DNA from: Gp6-AA40 sp963772955
GTDB taxonomy: Bacteria > Acidobacteriota > Vicinamibacteria > Vicinamibacterales > UBA2999
Assembly (NCBI GenBank): GCA_963772955.1
Contig: CAVYZF010000002.1
Span: forward strand, 62,001 to 126,000
Direction of reading: 5' to 3'
Length of the DNA: 64,000 bases
Shown in pieces: positions 17,165 to 25,783 of the stretch. Each line of letters starts with the position of its first letter. Within the stretch, counting starts at the first letter, position 1. Under the pieces are notes generated by a model. It made no database searches. It was not told the DNA's origin and saw nothing but the letters and a program-made list of their open reading frames with translations. The position numbers and the translations under genes are program-made.

Positions 17165-17707
17165 ATGAGCCTCGCCGAATCGGAGTACACGGTGCTCCGT
17201 CACACCATCGCCAGCCGGGGAACCGCCAGGATCACCCTGCTGCCGGTGACCCTGATTGGCTGGGCCCTCGTCGCCGGGACCATGTCAGTCCTTGGGAACA
17301 ATCCGGCCATGTCGCTCTTTTCGCTGGCGGTCCTCGCGGGTGGCTTCGAGGCGATTCATGCGATGCACGTTGGCGTCGAGCGGATCGGCCGGTACATTCA
17401 GGTTTTCTATGAGGGATCGGCCGATGTTCCCCGCTGGGAAACGACGGCCATGGCGATCGGCCCGGCGCTTCCTGGTGGTGGCGTCGACCCGCTCTTTACC
17501 GCGATCTTTTCCCTCGTCTCTCTGTTGAACCTGATGGCGGCGATCGTTCCGTCCCCCACGAGACTTGAGCTCGCGGTCATCGGGTTGATGCACGGAGCAT
17601 TTCTTCTGCGCCTCGGACGAGCCCGTTGGGCGGCCTCCCGGCAGCGAGCGGTGGACCTCGAAAGCTATCGAGCGGTGAGGATGCGGATGTCGAACGGCAA
17701 GGAGTGA
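17165..17707 (+). CDS. Hypothetical membrane protein (180 aa)
   Basis: The ATG at 17165 follows AAGAAAGG about 11 nt upstream; the frame extends to 17111 without a better site. Hydrophobic segments lie near residues 25-45, 50-70, 110-130 and 138-155, separated by short loops, and the C-terminus is basic. The central HAMHVGVERIGRYIQVFYE stretch holds two His and several charged residues and resembles small integral membrane proteins annotated only as hypothetical. I do not recognise the family. It is divergent from the D,D-carboxypeptidase gene and is followed by a 263-bp gap. Confidence 0.7.
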   Translation: MSLAESEYTVLRHTIASRGTARITLLPVTLIGWALVAGTMSVLGNNPAMSLFSLAVLAGGFEAIHAMHVGVERIGRYIQVFYEGSADVPRWETTAMAIGPALPGGGVDPLFTAIFSLVSLLNLMAAIVPSPTRLELAVIGLMHGAFLLRLGRARWAASRQRAVDLESYRAVRMRMSNGKE

Positions 17708-17739
17708 CTGCCGCGAAGCGTCAGCATTCGGCCACTAAT

Positions 17740-17833
17740 TGTCACGGGTGACATTTCCCGGCGGTCCAACGCTTTGGAATCCGATCCAATGTGTGTGCGG
17801 TTTGGAACACCGCTGAACGCAATTAGCACACAC
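17740..17833. promoter_or_regulatory. Palindromes upstream of the sigma-54 promoter candidate (possible activator sites)
   Basis: TGTCAC-GG-GTGACA at 17740-17753 is a perfect dyad. TTGGA/TCCAA frame 17774-17789. GTGTGTGC (17791-17798) and GCACACAC (17826-17833) form a perfect pair enclosing a second dyad, GCGGT/ACCGC (17797-17813). They lie 100-190 bp upstream of the -24/-12 element, the usual place for enhancer-binding proteins. Confidence 0.4.
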
Positions 17834-17930
17834 CTCCCTCATACTGCCCGCATGCTCGCATTTTGATCTCTTCGTGTTTTTCGTTGATCCGACTGGTCAA
17901 ATGACTCACGCCGATGCCGTTGAAATGCGC

Positions 17931-17944
17931 GGCATACAGATTGC
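17931..17944 (+). promoter_or_regulatory. Candidate sigma-54 (-24/-12) promoter
   Basis: CGGCATACAGATTGCTA has GG (17931-17932) and GC (17943-17944) exactly 10 nt apart, with TTGCTA at -12 matching TTGCW and GGCATA close to TGGCACG. The start of transcription would fall near 17955, 16 nt before ATG 17971, leaving room for the GGGGGATAGGA ribosome-binding site. Confidence 0.55.
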
Positions 17945-17970
17945 TAAAGCGAGGGGCGGGGGATAGGACA

Positions 17971-18177
17971 ATGAGTCTGGTGCGACTCCTTGGGTTTCGG
18001 ACGCTGACCTGCGGATGCGTAGTGGGTCGGTATCGTGAGCTGGCGACGAGTCGCGAAGTGTCCTACGTCGAGGAGAAGGGCGGCGACTGCGACGTGCACG
18101 TGCATCGAAGGAATCACACGATTCCTGAGCGCGTCGCGCCATCGCTCGCAGCAGTCGCATCGCTTCACGCCTCCTAG
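17971..18177 (+). CDS. Small Cys/His protein (68 aa), unknown function
   Basis: The ATG at 17971 has GGGGGATAGGA just upstream; an in-frame ATG at 17914 would lie before the predicted transcription start. The product begins MSLVRLLGFRTLTCGCVVGRY and has a charged core (REVSYVEEKGGDCDVHVHRRNH). Three cysteines (CGC and C) and three His (HVH, H) in 68 residues suggest metal binding, and the ordered alternation of hydrophobic and charged residues looks like a real protein. I do not recognise the family. The sigma-54 promoter candidate directly upstream and the DNA methyltransferase gene 66 nt downstream are its main context. Confidence 0.55.
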   Translation: MSLVRLLGFRTLTCGCVVGRYRELATSREVSYVEEKGGDCDVHVHRRNHTIPERVAPSLAAVASLHAS

Positions 18178-18233
18178 GCACGACCTCGCCGAAGCGCTTC
18201 ACGCGAAGGCGGGCGCACAGGAAGCGCCACGGA

Positions 18234-18239
18234 TACAAT
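18234..18239 (+). promoter_or_regulatory. -10 box next to the DNA methyltransferase start
   Basis: TACAAT lies 4 nt before GTG 18244 and 7 nt before GTG 18247, so the mRNA would be leaderless from the second GTG. No -35 hexamer stands out. Confidence 0.45.
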
Positions 18240-18243
18240 CTCC

Positions 18244-19143
18244 GTGGTGCCACGAACCCTCAAGCCACACACGCGCTTTACATCGAACGGCGCGACTTTT
18301 AGCTTCTATCTCGGCGACTGCGTAGACATTCTGGAGCAGCTCGAACAGGGCTCCATCGACGCCATCGTCACATCACCTCCCTACAACCTGGGCATCAGGT
18401 ATCAGAGTTATGACGACACGATGCCCCGCAGCCAGTATCTTGAGTGGACAGGAGAGTGGGTCAGTCGCGCGGCGCGCGCGATGACCGCCGACGGCTCGCT
18501 GTTCCTGAACGTCGGTGCCAAGCCGACCGACCCGTGGACGGCAATCGACATAGCGCAGGCGACTCGTCCCCATCTGCAGCTGCAGAACACCATCCACTGG
18601 ATCAAGTCGATTGCGATTGAGAAGTCACTCGCCGGCACGAACGCCAACCTCGCTGACGACCTCGCCGTCGGTCATTACAAACCAATCAACAGCCGGCGGT
18701 TCCTGCACGACTGTCACGAGTTCGTCTTCCACTTCACCAACGGCGGCCAGACGCCAATCGACCGCCAGGCGATCGGTGTGCGGTATCAGGATCGGTCGAA
18801 CATCGCGCGCTGGCAGGGCGCCGCGTCGGGGGTGCGCTGCCGCGGCAATACGTGGTTCATCCCGTACGAGACCATCCAGAGCCGCGCGAAAGACCGGCCC
18901 CATCCGGCAACGTTCCCGCCCAAACTGCCGGAGATGTGCCTGCGGATGAACGGTCTCGCTCGAACCAGGCTGGTCGCCGACCCGTTCCTCGGACTTGGTT
19001 CGACCGCCATCGCCTGCGCGCAGCTTGGCCTCAACTTCATCGGCATCGAGATGGACGAGGGCTACCTCACTGAAGCCGTCGAGCGCACTCGCACGGCACT
19101 CGAACCACCTGCCCGCATCGCACGAACGAATCGTCGCAAGTAG
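18244..19143 (+). CDS. DNA methyltransferase (N4-cytosine or N6-adenine, beta-type order)
   Basis: A 299-residue SAM-dependent DNA amino-methyltransferase. The catalytic motif IV TSPPYNLG is near residues 43-50; the FxGxG motif I comes late (DPFLGLGSTAIACAQLGLNFIGIE, about 250-273), the beta-class order. TSPPY is common in m4C enzymes, but m6A enzymes also use it, so the base is not certain. The target-recognition segment is between the two. No restriction endonuclease or specificity subunit is adjacent, so it is an orphan that could act in regulation. GTG 18244 or 18247 may start it. Confidence 0.88.
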   Translation: MVPRTLKPHTRFTSNGATFSFYLGDCVDILEQLEQGSIDAIVTSPPYNLGIRYQSYDDTMPRSQYLEWTGEWVSRAARAMTADGSLFLNVGAKPTDPWTAIDIAQATRPHLQLQNTIHWIKSIAIEKSLAGTNANLADDLAVGHYKPINSRRFLHDCHEFVFHFTNGGQTPIDRQAIGVRYQDRSNIARWQGAASGVRCRGNTWFIPYETIQSRAKDRPHPATFPPKLPEMCLRMNGLARTRLVADPFLGLGSTAIACAQLGLNFIGIEMDEGYLTEAVERTRTALEPPARIARTNRRK

Positions 19144-19174
19144 ATTCATGACGAGTCCGCATGTATCCTGACTC

Positions 19175-20093
19175 ATGGACCTCAGGCAGCTGGAGATCAT
19201 CCGGGCAATTGCGGAGACGGGATCCTTCACGGCTGCCGGTGAAAAGCTTCACGTCTCCCAGTCCGCCATCAGCCGCCAGATCCTGATCCTCGAAGACGAA
19301 CTCGGCGAGCCGGTATTTCATCGCATCGGCCGGCGCATCCGAATCACCCCGGCCGGCGAATCACTGCTCCAACTGAGTCATCGCGTGTTTCGCGATCTGC
19401 AGGAAACGGTCTCCGCCATCAGCGACACCCGCGAGGCGCTGGGCGGGTCGATTGGGCTGGTTGGCGGCATGACCGTCTGTCTCTACGTCTTCCCTGCCCT
19501 GCTGGCCGAAGTCCGGCGTATCCATCCCAATCTCGACATGCGCGTCACCGTCGGCAGCACGCTCGCGCTCGATTGAGATGTTGCGATCGGGCGCGGGAGA
19601 CCTGGGCCTGCTGACGCTTCCGATCGAGGCGTCGGATCTCGTGTCGGTTCCGCTGCTCACGGAGGAACTGCTGCTCGCCACGTATCCGAGTCACCCGCTT
19701 GCTTCTCAGAAGAAGATCGTGCCGGCGGATCTCGAGGGCCAGCCATTCGTGCTGTTCGAGACCGGATCGATCACGCGCCAGATCGTCGATGAGTTCTTCG
19801 CGCGCGAGCGGATCTCGCCTCCGATCATCATGGAGACGGAGAACGTCGAGATCATCAAGGCGATGGTGCGCAGCGGCCTCGGCATCAGCATCATCCCGTG
19901 GCAGGCGGCGGCGGCCGACGTCACCACCCATCAGTTGTTCTGCAGTCGAATCACCGGCGCATCGCTGGTGCGTCAGACAGGCTGGCTGTATCCGAAGATG
20001 GGACGGTTGCCGCGCGCGGTGACTGAGGTGATTCGCGTCTTCGAGACGATGCGCCCGCAGCTCGAAGCTGCGGTGCGCCCGTCCAAGATGTGA
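19175..20093 (+). pseudogene. LysR-family transcriptional regulator, frameshifted
   Basis: The first part (19175-19576) encodes the winged-helix HTH of a LysR regulator (MDLRQLEIIRAIAETGSFTAAGEKLHVSQSAISRQI style, residues 1-60), the linker helix and the first strand of the sensor domain, then stops. The rest of the sensor domain continues in another frame from about 19575 to 20093 (RSGAGDLGLL through the C-terminal GISIIPW region). Removing one T of the pair at 19573-19574 restores LALDEMLRSGAGDLGLL, so a single-base insertion explains the break. If intact, it would be a full-length CysB/CbbR-like regulator of about 305 residues. It could be real decay or a sequencing error. Confidence 0.85.
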
Positions 20094-20124
20094 TCGAGAA
20101 GCCGCGCGCAGCGCGCTGGCAGGT

Positions 20125-21423
20125 CTATCGCTGATCCGCGGCGCGTAGTCGGCCGCAGCGTGTATTCGCCACGCGACCACACATTCAGATTCTGTCTGCG
20201 TCGTCTTGACTTCGATCTTGCGCCTTCTCCGCAACGGATCGGGGTTCGACGAGTAGTAGCCGAGCACGTAGTAGTCGCTCGTCTCGTTGTCGATGCGCTT
20301 CAGCGCCTTGTCGAAGTCGTTCTGATTGACGACGGCGATCCCGCCCGTTTCCTCGGCCAGCACGCGCAGGCTGTCCTGCGTGTCGCGCACGTACGCGTTC
20401 CACTCCTGCGTCGGCACCTCATCGTCCAGATCCTGTCCGGCGACGAGACCGCGCGGGTCGATCGTGTAGAGCGTGGCGTTGGCGCGATTGGCGGCGCGCG
20501 TCAGCTCGGCCAGCTCGCGAACGAGGTCCGATTCGGCCAGCAGCTGCGTGCTCTGCTGCGTGCGATAGAACGGATCGTTCTGCAGGTCGCTGGACTCGAC
20601 GTGCATCCGCTGCGCCTGCTCCTCGAGACGTGACTGCTCGAACGGATTGAAGTCGTATCCGCTGCTGATGTAGATGACGGCCTTGCGGCGGTTCTGCAGC
20701 TTCTCGAGGTTCTTCATCAGATCGTAGGCGGTCGAGAACGCGACGTGCGCGCGGTGGCGCAACTCTGTCGGTCCCTGCGACCCTGACTGCCCCTCGATGA
20801 TTTCCTTCGCCTTCAGCCCACCGCCGGTGACCTTGGAGATCGCCGAGTCGAGCACCTGCCGGTCGTAGGTCAACTGCTCTGAGATCGACGAGTAGCCGGT
20901 CGTGACGACGCCGAACATGTCGCCTTCGTGAATGAGCAGCTTGCAGCATCTTCTTGATCAGCTCCCGCGTGCGCGGCGTGCTGCGGAAGTCGAGATGCAG
21001 GTCGTCGATGAAGATCAGGAACACGCGACCGGCGGCGTCGTTGGTCGGGCGATTGGTCGGCAGGATGATGCCCTCCTGCACCGGCGCCGGCGGCGGGGTC
21101 TGCACGTTGTAGACGCGACCGCCGTGTGTGAGAACGAGCGAGACGATGTCCTGCTTGACGCCGTCTTCGTAAATCTCGAACTCTCCGGGTTTCAGGTCGG
21201 CGACGAATTGATCGCTGCGCTGCTCGCGGACGATCACGTCGGTGGTCACGAGATCCACGCTGACGCGGAACGTTGGCGTGGGCGCCTGCACTGGTGGGGC
21301 TTGTGCGGGGGCCTGGGCAGGGGCCGGCGCCTGAGCCGTCGCGACGGGTGTCTGAGTCGGATTCCACGCCGTCGCGATGACTGCGAACACGCCGATGATC
21401 AAACACTTAGCGAGATTTCGCAT
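20125..21423 (-). pseudogene. VWFA-domain secreted protein (Acidobacteria type), frameshifted
   Basis: ATG 21423 begins a protein with a signal peptide (MRNLAKCLIIGVFAVIATAW) and a Pro/Ala/Gln linker, then the VWFA-related fold: FRVSVDLVTTDVIV, DLKPGEFEIYEDGVKQ, and the metal-site region FLIFIDDLHLDF. Near 20940 the frame breaks and resumes as IHEGDMFGVVTTGYSS, running through YISSGYDFNPF, TLYTIDPRGL and YYVLGYYSSNPDP. Near 20189 a second break separates KIEVKTTQTE from NVWSRGEYTLRP. Each is cured by removing one base. The family is an extracytoplasmic, metal-binding adhesion-like domain abundant in Acidobacteria, of unknown role. The end at 20125 is the first stop after the last recognisable segment and is approximate. 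Confidence 0.8.
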
Positions 21424-21429
21424 GGCAAA

Positions 21430-21435
21430 AGTATA
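21430..21435 (-). promoter_or_regulatory. -10 box six bases before the VWFA start
   Basis: TATACT on the minus strand (21435-21430) is 6 nt from ATG 21423, so the transcript would begin at the start codon. No clear -35 was found. Confidence 0.5.
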
Positions 21436-21496
21436 CTCCGCCGCGTTTGATTTGACGACGTAGCCGGGGATTCGGCCGGTGTACTCTGTGAGACCC

Positions 21497-21955
21497 ATGC
21501 GAATCGCGCTCGCCGCCGATCACGCCGGCTTCGAACTGAAACAACAGATGGGCGCCTACCTCACGCGCCAGGGGCACGACGTCGTCGATCTTGGCACCCA
21601 TTCGACCGCCCCGGTGGACTATCCGGACTCAGCCGAAGCCGTGGCGCAGACGATCTTCGATGGCCACGCGGACCGCGGCGTGATCGTCTGCGGAAGTGGC
21701 GCCGGCGTATCGATTGCGGCCAATAAATTTCCAGGCATCCGCGCCGCCGTCTGCCACGACACTTACACCGCGCATCAGGCCGTCGAGCACGACGATATGA
21801 ACGTGCTCTGCGTCGGCTCGCGGGTGATCGGATCGGCGCTGGCCTGCGAGATCGTCGATGCCTTCCTCCGCGCACAGTTCTCGCACGAGGACCGCCATCA
21901 ACGGCGGCTCAACAAGATCTTCGCCATCGAGCGCCGTTTCGTCGTGCGCTCCTAG
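21497..21955 (+). CDS. rpiB: Ribose-5-phosphate isomerase B
   Basis: A 152-residue sugar-phosphate isomerase interconverting ribose-5-phosphate and ribulose-5-phosphate. The ATG at 21497 (MRIALAADHAGFELKQ) is the family's usual start; the frame extends six codons further without reason to use them. Hallmarks: AADHAG, Cys65 in GVIVCGSGAG (the catalytic base), and HDDMNVLCVGSRVIG. No Shine-Dalgarno is visible; TACTCT 9 nt upstream is a weak -10 candidate. pilT follows 14 nt later, so the two are probably co-transcribed. Galactose-6-phosphate isomerases share the fold but are usually paired subunits. Confidence 0.94.
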   Translation: MRIALAADHAGFELKQQMGAYLTRQGHDVVDLGTHSTAPVDYPDSAEAVAQTIFDGHADRGVIVCGSGAGVSIAANKFPGIRAAVCHDTYTAHQAVEHDDMNVLCVGSRVIGSALACEIVDAFLRAQFSHEDRHQRRLNKIFAIERRFVVRS

Positions 21956-21969
21956 CCAGTCCTCGACTC

Positions 21970-23127
21970 ATGTCCGAGACGCGCAATCTTCCCGTCGACG
22001 ACCTGGACAAGCTGGTCTCCGAACTGCACCTGATCTCGCAGGCGCGCTCGGCACCAATCGCGAGCGACAGCCCCGACCTTGCTGACTGGCTTCGCCAGGT
22101 CCGCGAACAAGACGGCAGCGACCTGCTCCTCGTCGCGGGCCTGCCTCCGCTGGCTCGCGTCAAGGGTCAGATGTCGCGTCTCATCGGCGAGACCTTGAGC
22201 GGCGAAGACATCGAGAACGCCGCATCGCCGGTCATCCCCTCGCGTTTGCGGGAGCGCTATCGCGACGGCGAGGCAATCGATCTCGGGTTCACGCTGAAAG
22301 GCCTCGGACGCTTCCGCATGAACCTGCATCGCGAGCGCGGGCGTGCGGCCGCAGCCATTCGCGCGTTGCCCACCCGCATTCCCCGTGTTGCCGACCTGCA
22401 CTTCACGCACGACATCGCGCTCCTCGCTGAGCTGCCCCGCGGTCTCGTCCTCGTCTGCGGACCGACCGGCTCGGGTAAGACGACGACACTCGCAGCACTC
22501 ATCGCTGAAATCAACAGCAAGCACGCGCTCCACATCGTGACCGTCGAAGATCCGATCGAGTACGAGCATTCACACGGCCGCAGCGTGATCGAGCAGGTCG
22601 AGATCGGCATCGACGCACCAGACTTTCCCACAGCGCTGCGCGCGGCCATGCGTCAGGCTCCTGATGCCATCGTGGTCGGCGAGATGCGCGATCCCGAGAC
22701 GATGCGAATCGCACTTGCGGCGGCGGAGACGGGACATCTCGTCCTCGCGACGGTGCACGCGACTGACGCGGCCGCCGCCGTCTCGAGAATCGCCGACGGC
22801 TTCCCGGTCGAGCGACAGAACGCCGTGCGTCAGGAACTGGCGATGGCGCTGGCCGCCGTGCTGACGCAATCACTCGTTCAGACGAAGGCAGGCACGCTCG
22901 TGCCGGTCGCCGAGCTCCTGCTCGTGAGCTACGGGGCGAGGCAGCACATTCGCAAGAACGCGCTTCAGCATCTGAATCAGGAGATCACGATCACCCGCAA
23001 GGCGGGATCGTTCACGTTGGAAGAGTCGCTGGCGAAGCTGGTGATCACGGGCACTATCGATCGAGGTGATGCGATACTCCGCGCCGCGCATCCCGAAGAG
23101 CTCGAGTCGCTACTCCGCGGCGCGTAG
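21970..23127 (+). CDS. pilT: Type IV pilus retraction ATPase PilT-like
   Basis: A 385-residue hexameric ATPase that would power pilus depolymerisation at the inner membrane. A PAS-like N-terminal domain is followed by the RecA core: Walker A GPTGSGKTTT near 165-174, the Asp box, Walker B AIVVGEMRDPETM near 235-247 and the His box TGHLVLATVHATDA near 257-270. It has the PilT/PilU features (AIRALP, GEMRDPET) rather than the Cys-rich zinc motif of PilB/GspE. The N-terminal 35 residues are longer than usual. No pilin or other pilus gene is nearby. Confidence 0.88.
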   Translation: MSETRNLPVDDLDKLVSELHLISQARSAPIASDSPDLADWLRQVREQDGSDLLLVAGLPPLARVKGQMSRLIGETLSGEDIENAASPVIPSRLRERYRDGEAIDLGFTLKGLGRFRMNLHRERGRAAAAIRALPTRIPRVADLHFTHDIALLAELPRGLVLVCGPTGSGKTTTLAALIAEINSKHALHIVTVEDPIEYEHSHGRSVIEQVEIGIDAPDFPTALRAAMRQAPDAIVVGEMRDPETMRIALAAAETGHLVLATVHATDAAAAVSRIADGFPVERQNAVRQELAMALAAVLTQSLVQTKAGTLVPVAELLLVSYGARQHIRKNALQHLNQEITITRKAGSFTLEESLAKLVITGTIDRGDAILRAAHPEELESLLRGA

Positions 23128-23733
23128 CGCGGCGGTCTTCATCGATTTCCGCGCTGCTCGCGTGACCGCAGTGGTCGCGACGATCGTCGCGATGAGCCCA
23201 ACCACCAACAGCGTGTAGTACTCAGGTCCACGCGGTGGCGCGATGCCAGCCGCGAGCTTGGCCACATCACCTGCGACCTTCCCGTAATAGACGTACATGA
23301 CGATGGCGGGCAGCATGCCGACTGACGCCGCCATGAAGTCACGGTAGCGAACGCCGCTCAGAGCGAGTGCGTAATTCAGGAACACGAACGGGACGACCGG
23401 TGACAGCCGCAGGAGGAACATCACCCATGCGCCCTCGCCGACAACCGCATGGCGTACGGCGGCCACCCGCGGATCCCTCCGAAGCCATCGCAGGAATCTC
23501 GAATCGGCCAGTGGCGACGCGATTGCGAACACGGCCGACGAGCCGAGCGACGCGGCAATGTAGACGAGCACCGTCCCTCGCCACAGACCAAAAACGGCAC
23601 CGGCTGCGAACGTCAGGACGAACGCCGGCGCGAGTGTCACCGAGGCCACGATATACGCGACGACGAATAACACAGGGCCCCATGGCCCCAGATCAGCCAG
23701 GGCAAGTACGACCCGCTCGATGAACTCGCTCAC
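23110..23733 (-). CDS. VTT (TVP38/TMEM64, DedA-superfamily) membrane protein
   Basis: A 207-residue integral membrane protein. The VTT core is recognisable: FVLTFAAGAVFGLWRGTVLVYIAASLG near 38-64, then the conserved LRLSPVVPFVFLNYALALSGVRYRDF near 107-132 and a later G-x-P segment. Family members act in membrane lipid scramblase or transport processes. It begins in a GTGA overlap with the gene upstream and its end overlaps pilT by 18 bp on the opposite strand. Confidence 0.85.
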   Translation of the reverse strand: MSEFIERVVLALADLGPWGPVLFVVAYIVASVTLAPAFVLTFAAGAVFGLWRGTVLVYIAASLGSSAVFAIASPLADSRFLRWLRRDPRVAAVRHAVVGEGAWVMFLLRLSPVVPFVFLNYALALSGVRYRDFMAASVGMLPAIVMYVYYGKVAGDVAKLAAGIAPPRGPEYYTLLVVGLIATIVATTAVTRAARKSMKTAALRAAE

Positions 23734-24404
23734 GAATCGGATGGCGCGGGACCGGGTGATGCGGGTCGCGAGTCATTCGGACGCCGGCGTGCCCGGCGAC
23801 GGCGGCGGGAGAACACGCGTGACAGGCGCTCGAGCGCTTCGGAAGCCTGCTGCAGTCCGACGGCGATCTGATCCGCATCGGTCCATGCCGCAGGATTGAG
23901 CCGTTCCGCGAGCGCCATCAGCGCTTCCTGACGAACCGGGTCCGATGTTCGGCGCGGAATGCGTTCGCGAATGAGTAAGTACCATCGCCCGAGGAATGCG
24001 ATCTGTTCATCGGGAGTCGCACCCTCGATCGCCGAAGGCACCGCGCCAGGAGACGGTGCGGGCGCCGAGGCTGCCGGCGGCGCTGGCGCCGGCGTTTGCG
24101 GCTCCGGCGCGGCGGTCACCGCCTCGTCTCGCTTCGGCGGCTTGCGACGCCGAGGCTCCGGCGACATCTCAATGTGCTGCTGGTGCTCGCGGACGTCTTT
24201 CCAGTCGAACGCAATGTCCGGATACTGCGCCTCGAGCTCTCGAAGGACATCGGGCTCCAGCGCGTCGCGCCCGACACGCACACCACCCGGCGACCGGAAG
24301 ACATACAGGATGCGAGACCGTTGACGATGCCCCTCGCGATAGAGATGCATCAGGTACGTGGTCTCGTATCCACGCTTGTCTCGGATCACACGCAGGAACG
24401 GCAC
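23730..24404 (-). CDS. Hypothetical protein with helical C-terminal region
   Basis: A 224-residue protein I do not recognise. Residues 1-75 form a compact, mixed alpha/beta-looking domain (VIRDKRGYETTYLMHLYREG, then YVFRSPGGVRVGRDAL). A Pro/Ala-rich linker (about 85-120) follows, then a helical region (PDEQIAFLGRWYLLIRERIP, ALMALAERLNPAAW) and a strongly basic tail. No signal peptide or membrane segment. It starts 6 nt after the stop of the nuclease-like gene and overlaps the VTT gene by GTGA, so the three form one operon. Confidence 0.7.
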   Translation of the reverse strand: MPFLRVIRDKRGYETTYLMHLYREGHRQRSRILYVFRSPGGVRVGRDALEPDVLRELEAQYPDIAFDWKDVREHQQHIEMSPEPRRRKPPKRDEAVTAAPEPQTPAPAPPAASAPAPSPGAVPSAIEGATPDEQIAFLGRWYLLIRERIPRRTSDPVRQEALMALAERLNPAAWTDADQIAVGLQQASEALERLSRVFSRRRRRARRRPNDSRPASPGPAPSDS

Positions 24405-24410
24405 AGCGCT

Positions 24411-25150
24411 TTACTTGCGCTTCTGAGGCCTGGATGGTGTGGACTGACGTGCAGCCGGCCTCTTGGTGACTCGCCGGACTTCCGCGGTCTTCTTCTTCGC
24501 GGCCACGACTCGGGCCTTCGGTGCAGCGCCCGCACCCCGTCGCGCGGGAGGACGAGCGTTGGATGTCCGTACGGTCTTCGGTCTCGTGGCAGCGGCTGCC
24601 GGCGCGGCAGCAGCCCTGGGCGCAGCCGGGGGCTTCGGAGGCGCGGCGTCTCGCACCGGCCGCTCCAGCCGTTCCGGCCGTTCTGGCCGTTCTGGCCGTT
24701 CTGGCCGTTCTGCCGTTCTGGCGGACCTGTACGAGAGACCAGCGTGAAACGAATCTGCTCGCCGATCGAGTGATACGCCCACATTTCGGCCGCCTGGATC
24801 TGGAGATCCGCACACAGGCGCCTGGCGCTATCGACGCCAACGGCGGGCACGTAGAGGTGAAACGGCACTCGCAGTTTGGAGAACGTCACCCACTGCGACA
24901 TCGCTTCGAGGTTGTTCAACGATTCGGCGGTCTCGACTTCGACCACGCCAACCAATTTCTTGGTCCGCTCCCCAGCCTGCAGCACGAGGTCGGGATACCA
25001 GGGGGCGGCAGGTGGTCCGACGGGCGCCGCCTGTTCATTGCCCGGGTTGATCGCAACGTCGAACTTTCTCTTGTACTTCGCCTGAAGCAGGCGGATCACC
25101 CGATCGTGCTCGAGCTGCTCGCGCACGGGCCGCACGAGTATGGGGCTCAA
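24411..25150 (-). pseudogene. PD-(D/E)xK-nuclease-like protein, frameshifted in a 9-bp repeat
   Basis: TTG 25150 has GGAGG 5 nt upstream and begins MSPILVRPVREQLEHDRVIR. The folded part (about 1-140) has a Pro-Asp followed by an acidic triplet, YPDLVLQAG...VGVVEVET, like the PD-(D/E)xK nuclease layout but with Glu where the Lys should be. The frame then enters a run of 9-bp units (24668-24720). One unit is 8 bp, so the frame breaks; adding the missing base gives a PER repeat and a long Ala/Pro/Lys-rich basic tail ending at 24411, seven bases before the next gene. This start and end fit the operon. Corrected length is about 246 residues. Confidence 0.65.
24668..24720. repeat. 9-bp minisatellite with one 8-bp unit
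   Basis: Five 9-bp units (GCCGTTCCG once, then GCCGTTCTG four times) are followed by one unit lacking its G (CCGTTCTG, 24713-24720). Read on the minus strand it encodes Pro-Glu-Arg repeats, and the short unit is where the reading frame is lost. Confidence 0.85.
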
Positions 25151-25220
25151 CAGAACCTCCGACGCGGGTACACGCAACAGCCTTCGCCGCCGGAACGTGC
25201 ACGTACTGGAACACCAAAGG

Positions 25221-25236
25221 GCCGGCTCATGCCGGC
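25221..25236. other. Perfect dyad GCCGGC-TCAT-GCCGGC
   Basis: A 6-bp perfect inverted repeat with a 4-bp centre in the divergent space between the nuclease-like gene and the response regulator gene. It could be an operator or simply a stable hairpin; nothing else in the sequence decides. Confidence 0.35.
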
Positions 25237-25343
25237 AGAAGCGCCAGAATATAGCACGAAAGGTACGGCCCCCCAAACCATTGGGTCTCTCGCCCTCCCG
25301 GGCACAACTTGACGCCTCTCCCTTCGAGCACGACAATGAGCCA

Positions 25344-25751
25344 GTGCCGTCGCCAGGGGCCAACGCCCCGAATGCACGCGTCCTCATCGTTGACGACGAT
25401 GTCAGCGTCACAGAACTGTTTGCGCGGATGCTTCGGCTCGAGGGCTTCGAAGTGTGGGCGGCGCACTCGGCCGACGAAGGCCTCGTCCTCGCGCAGACCC
25501 ATCGTCCGCACGCAGTCATCCTCGATCTGAGGATGCCACTCACAAGCGGCGTCCAGGTCCTTCGCTCCTTGCGCGCCATCCCCGGCATGCAGCACACGCC
25601 AGTGACGATCGTCACTGGCGATTACTACCTTGCCGAGTCGCAGACGAATGAGATCCGATCGCTCGGCGCCGACGTCCGGTTCAAGCCGCTCTGGCTCGAC
25701 GAATTGGTGACTCTGGCCCGCGACATGCTCCATACTCCGGTTCAGGACTGA
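25344..25751 (+). CDS. Stand-alone response regulator (receiver domain only)
   Basis: A CheY-like receiver with the acidic pair in VLIVDDD, the phosphorylated Asp in VILDLRMP, the Thr of VTIVTGD and the Lys of RFKPLWLDEL. No output domain follows, so it probably acts by protein contact. The start is uncertain: GTG 25344 gives 135 residues and a Pro-rich lead-in, and TTG 25281 would add 21 residues. A weak -10-like TATAGC is at 25250-25255. hemE follows 32 nt later on the same strand. No cognate kinase gene is adjacent; the hybrid kinase near 51-53 kb has its own receiver. Confidence 0.85.
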   Translation: MPSPGANAPNARVLIVDDDVSVTELFARMLRLEGFEVWAAHSADEGLVLAQTHRPHAVILDLRMPLTSGVQVLRSLRAIPGMQHTPVTIVTGDYYLAESQTNEIRSLGADVRFKPLWLDELVTLARDMLHTPVQD

Positions 25752-25783
25752 TCGCCCCTCGACCCAGCACAGCGAACCAATTC

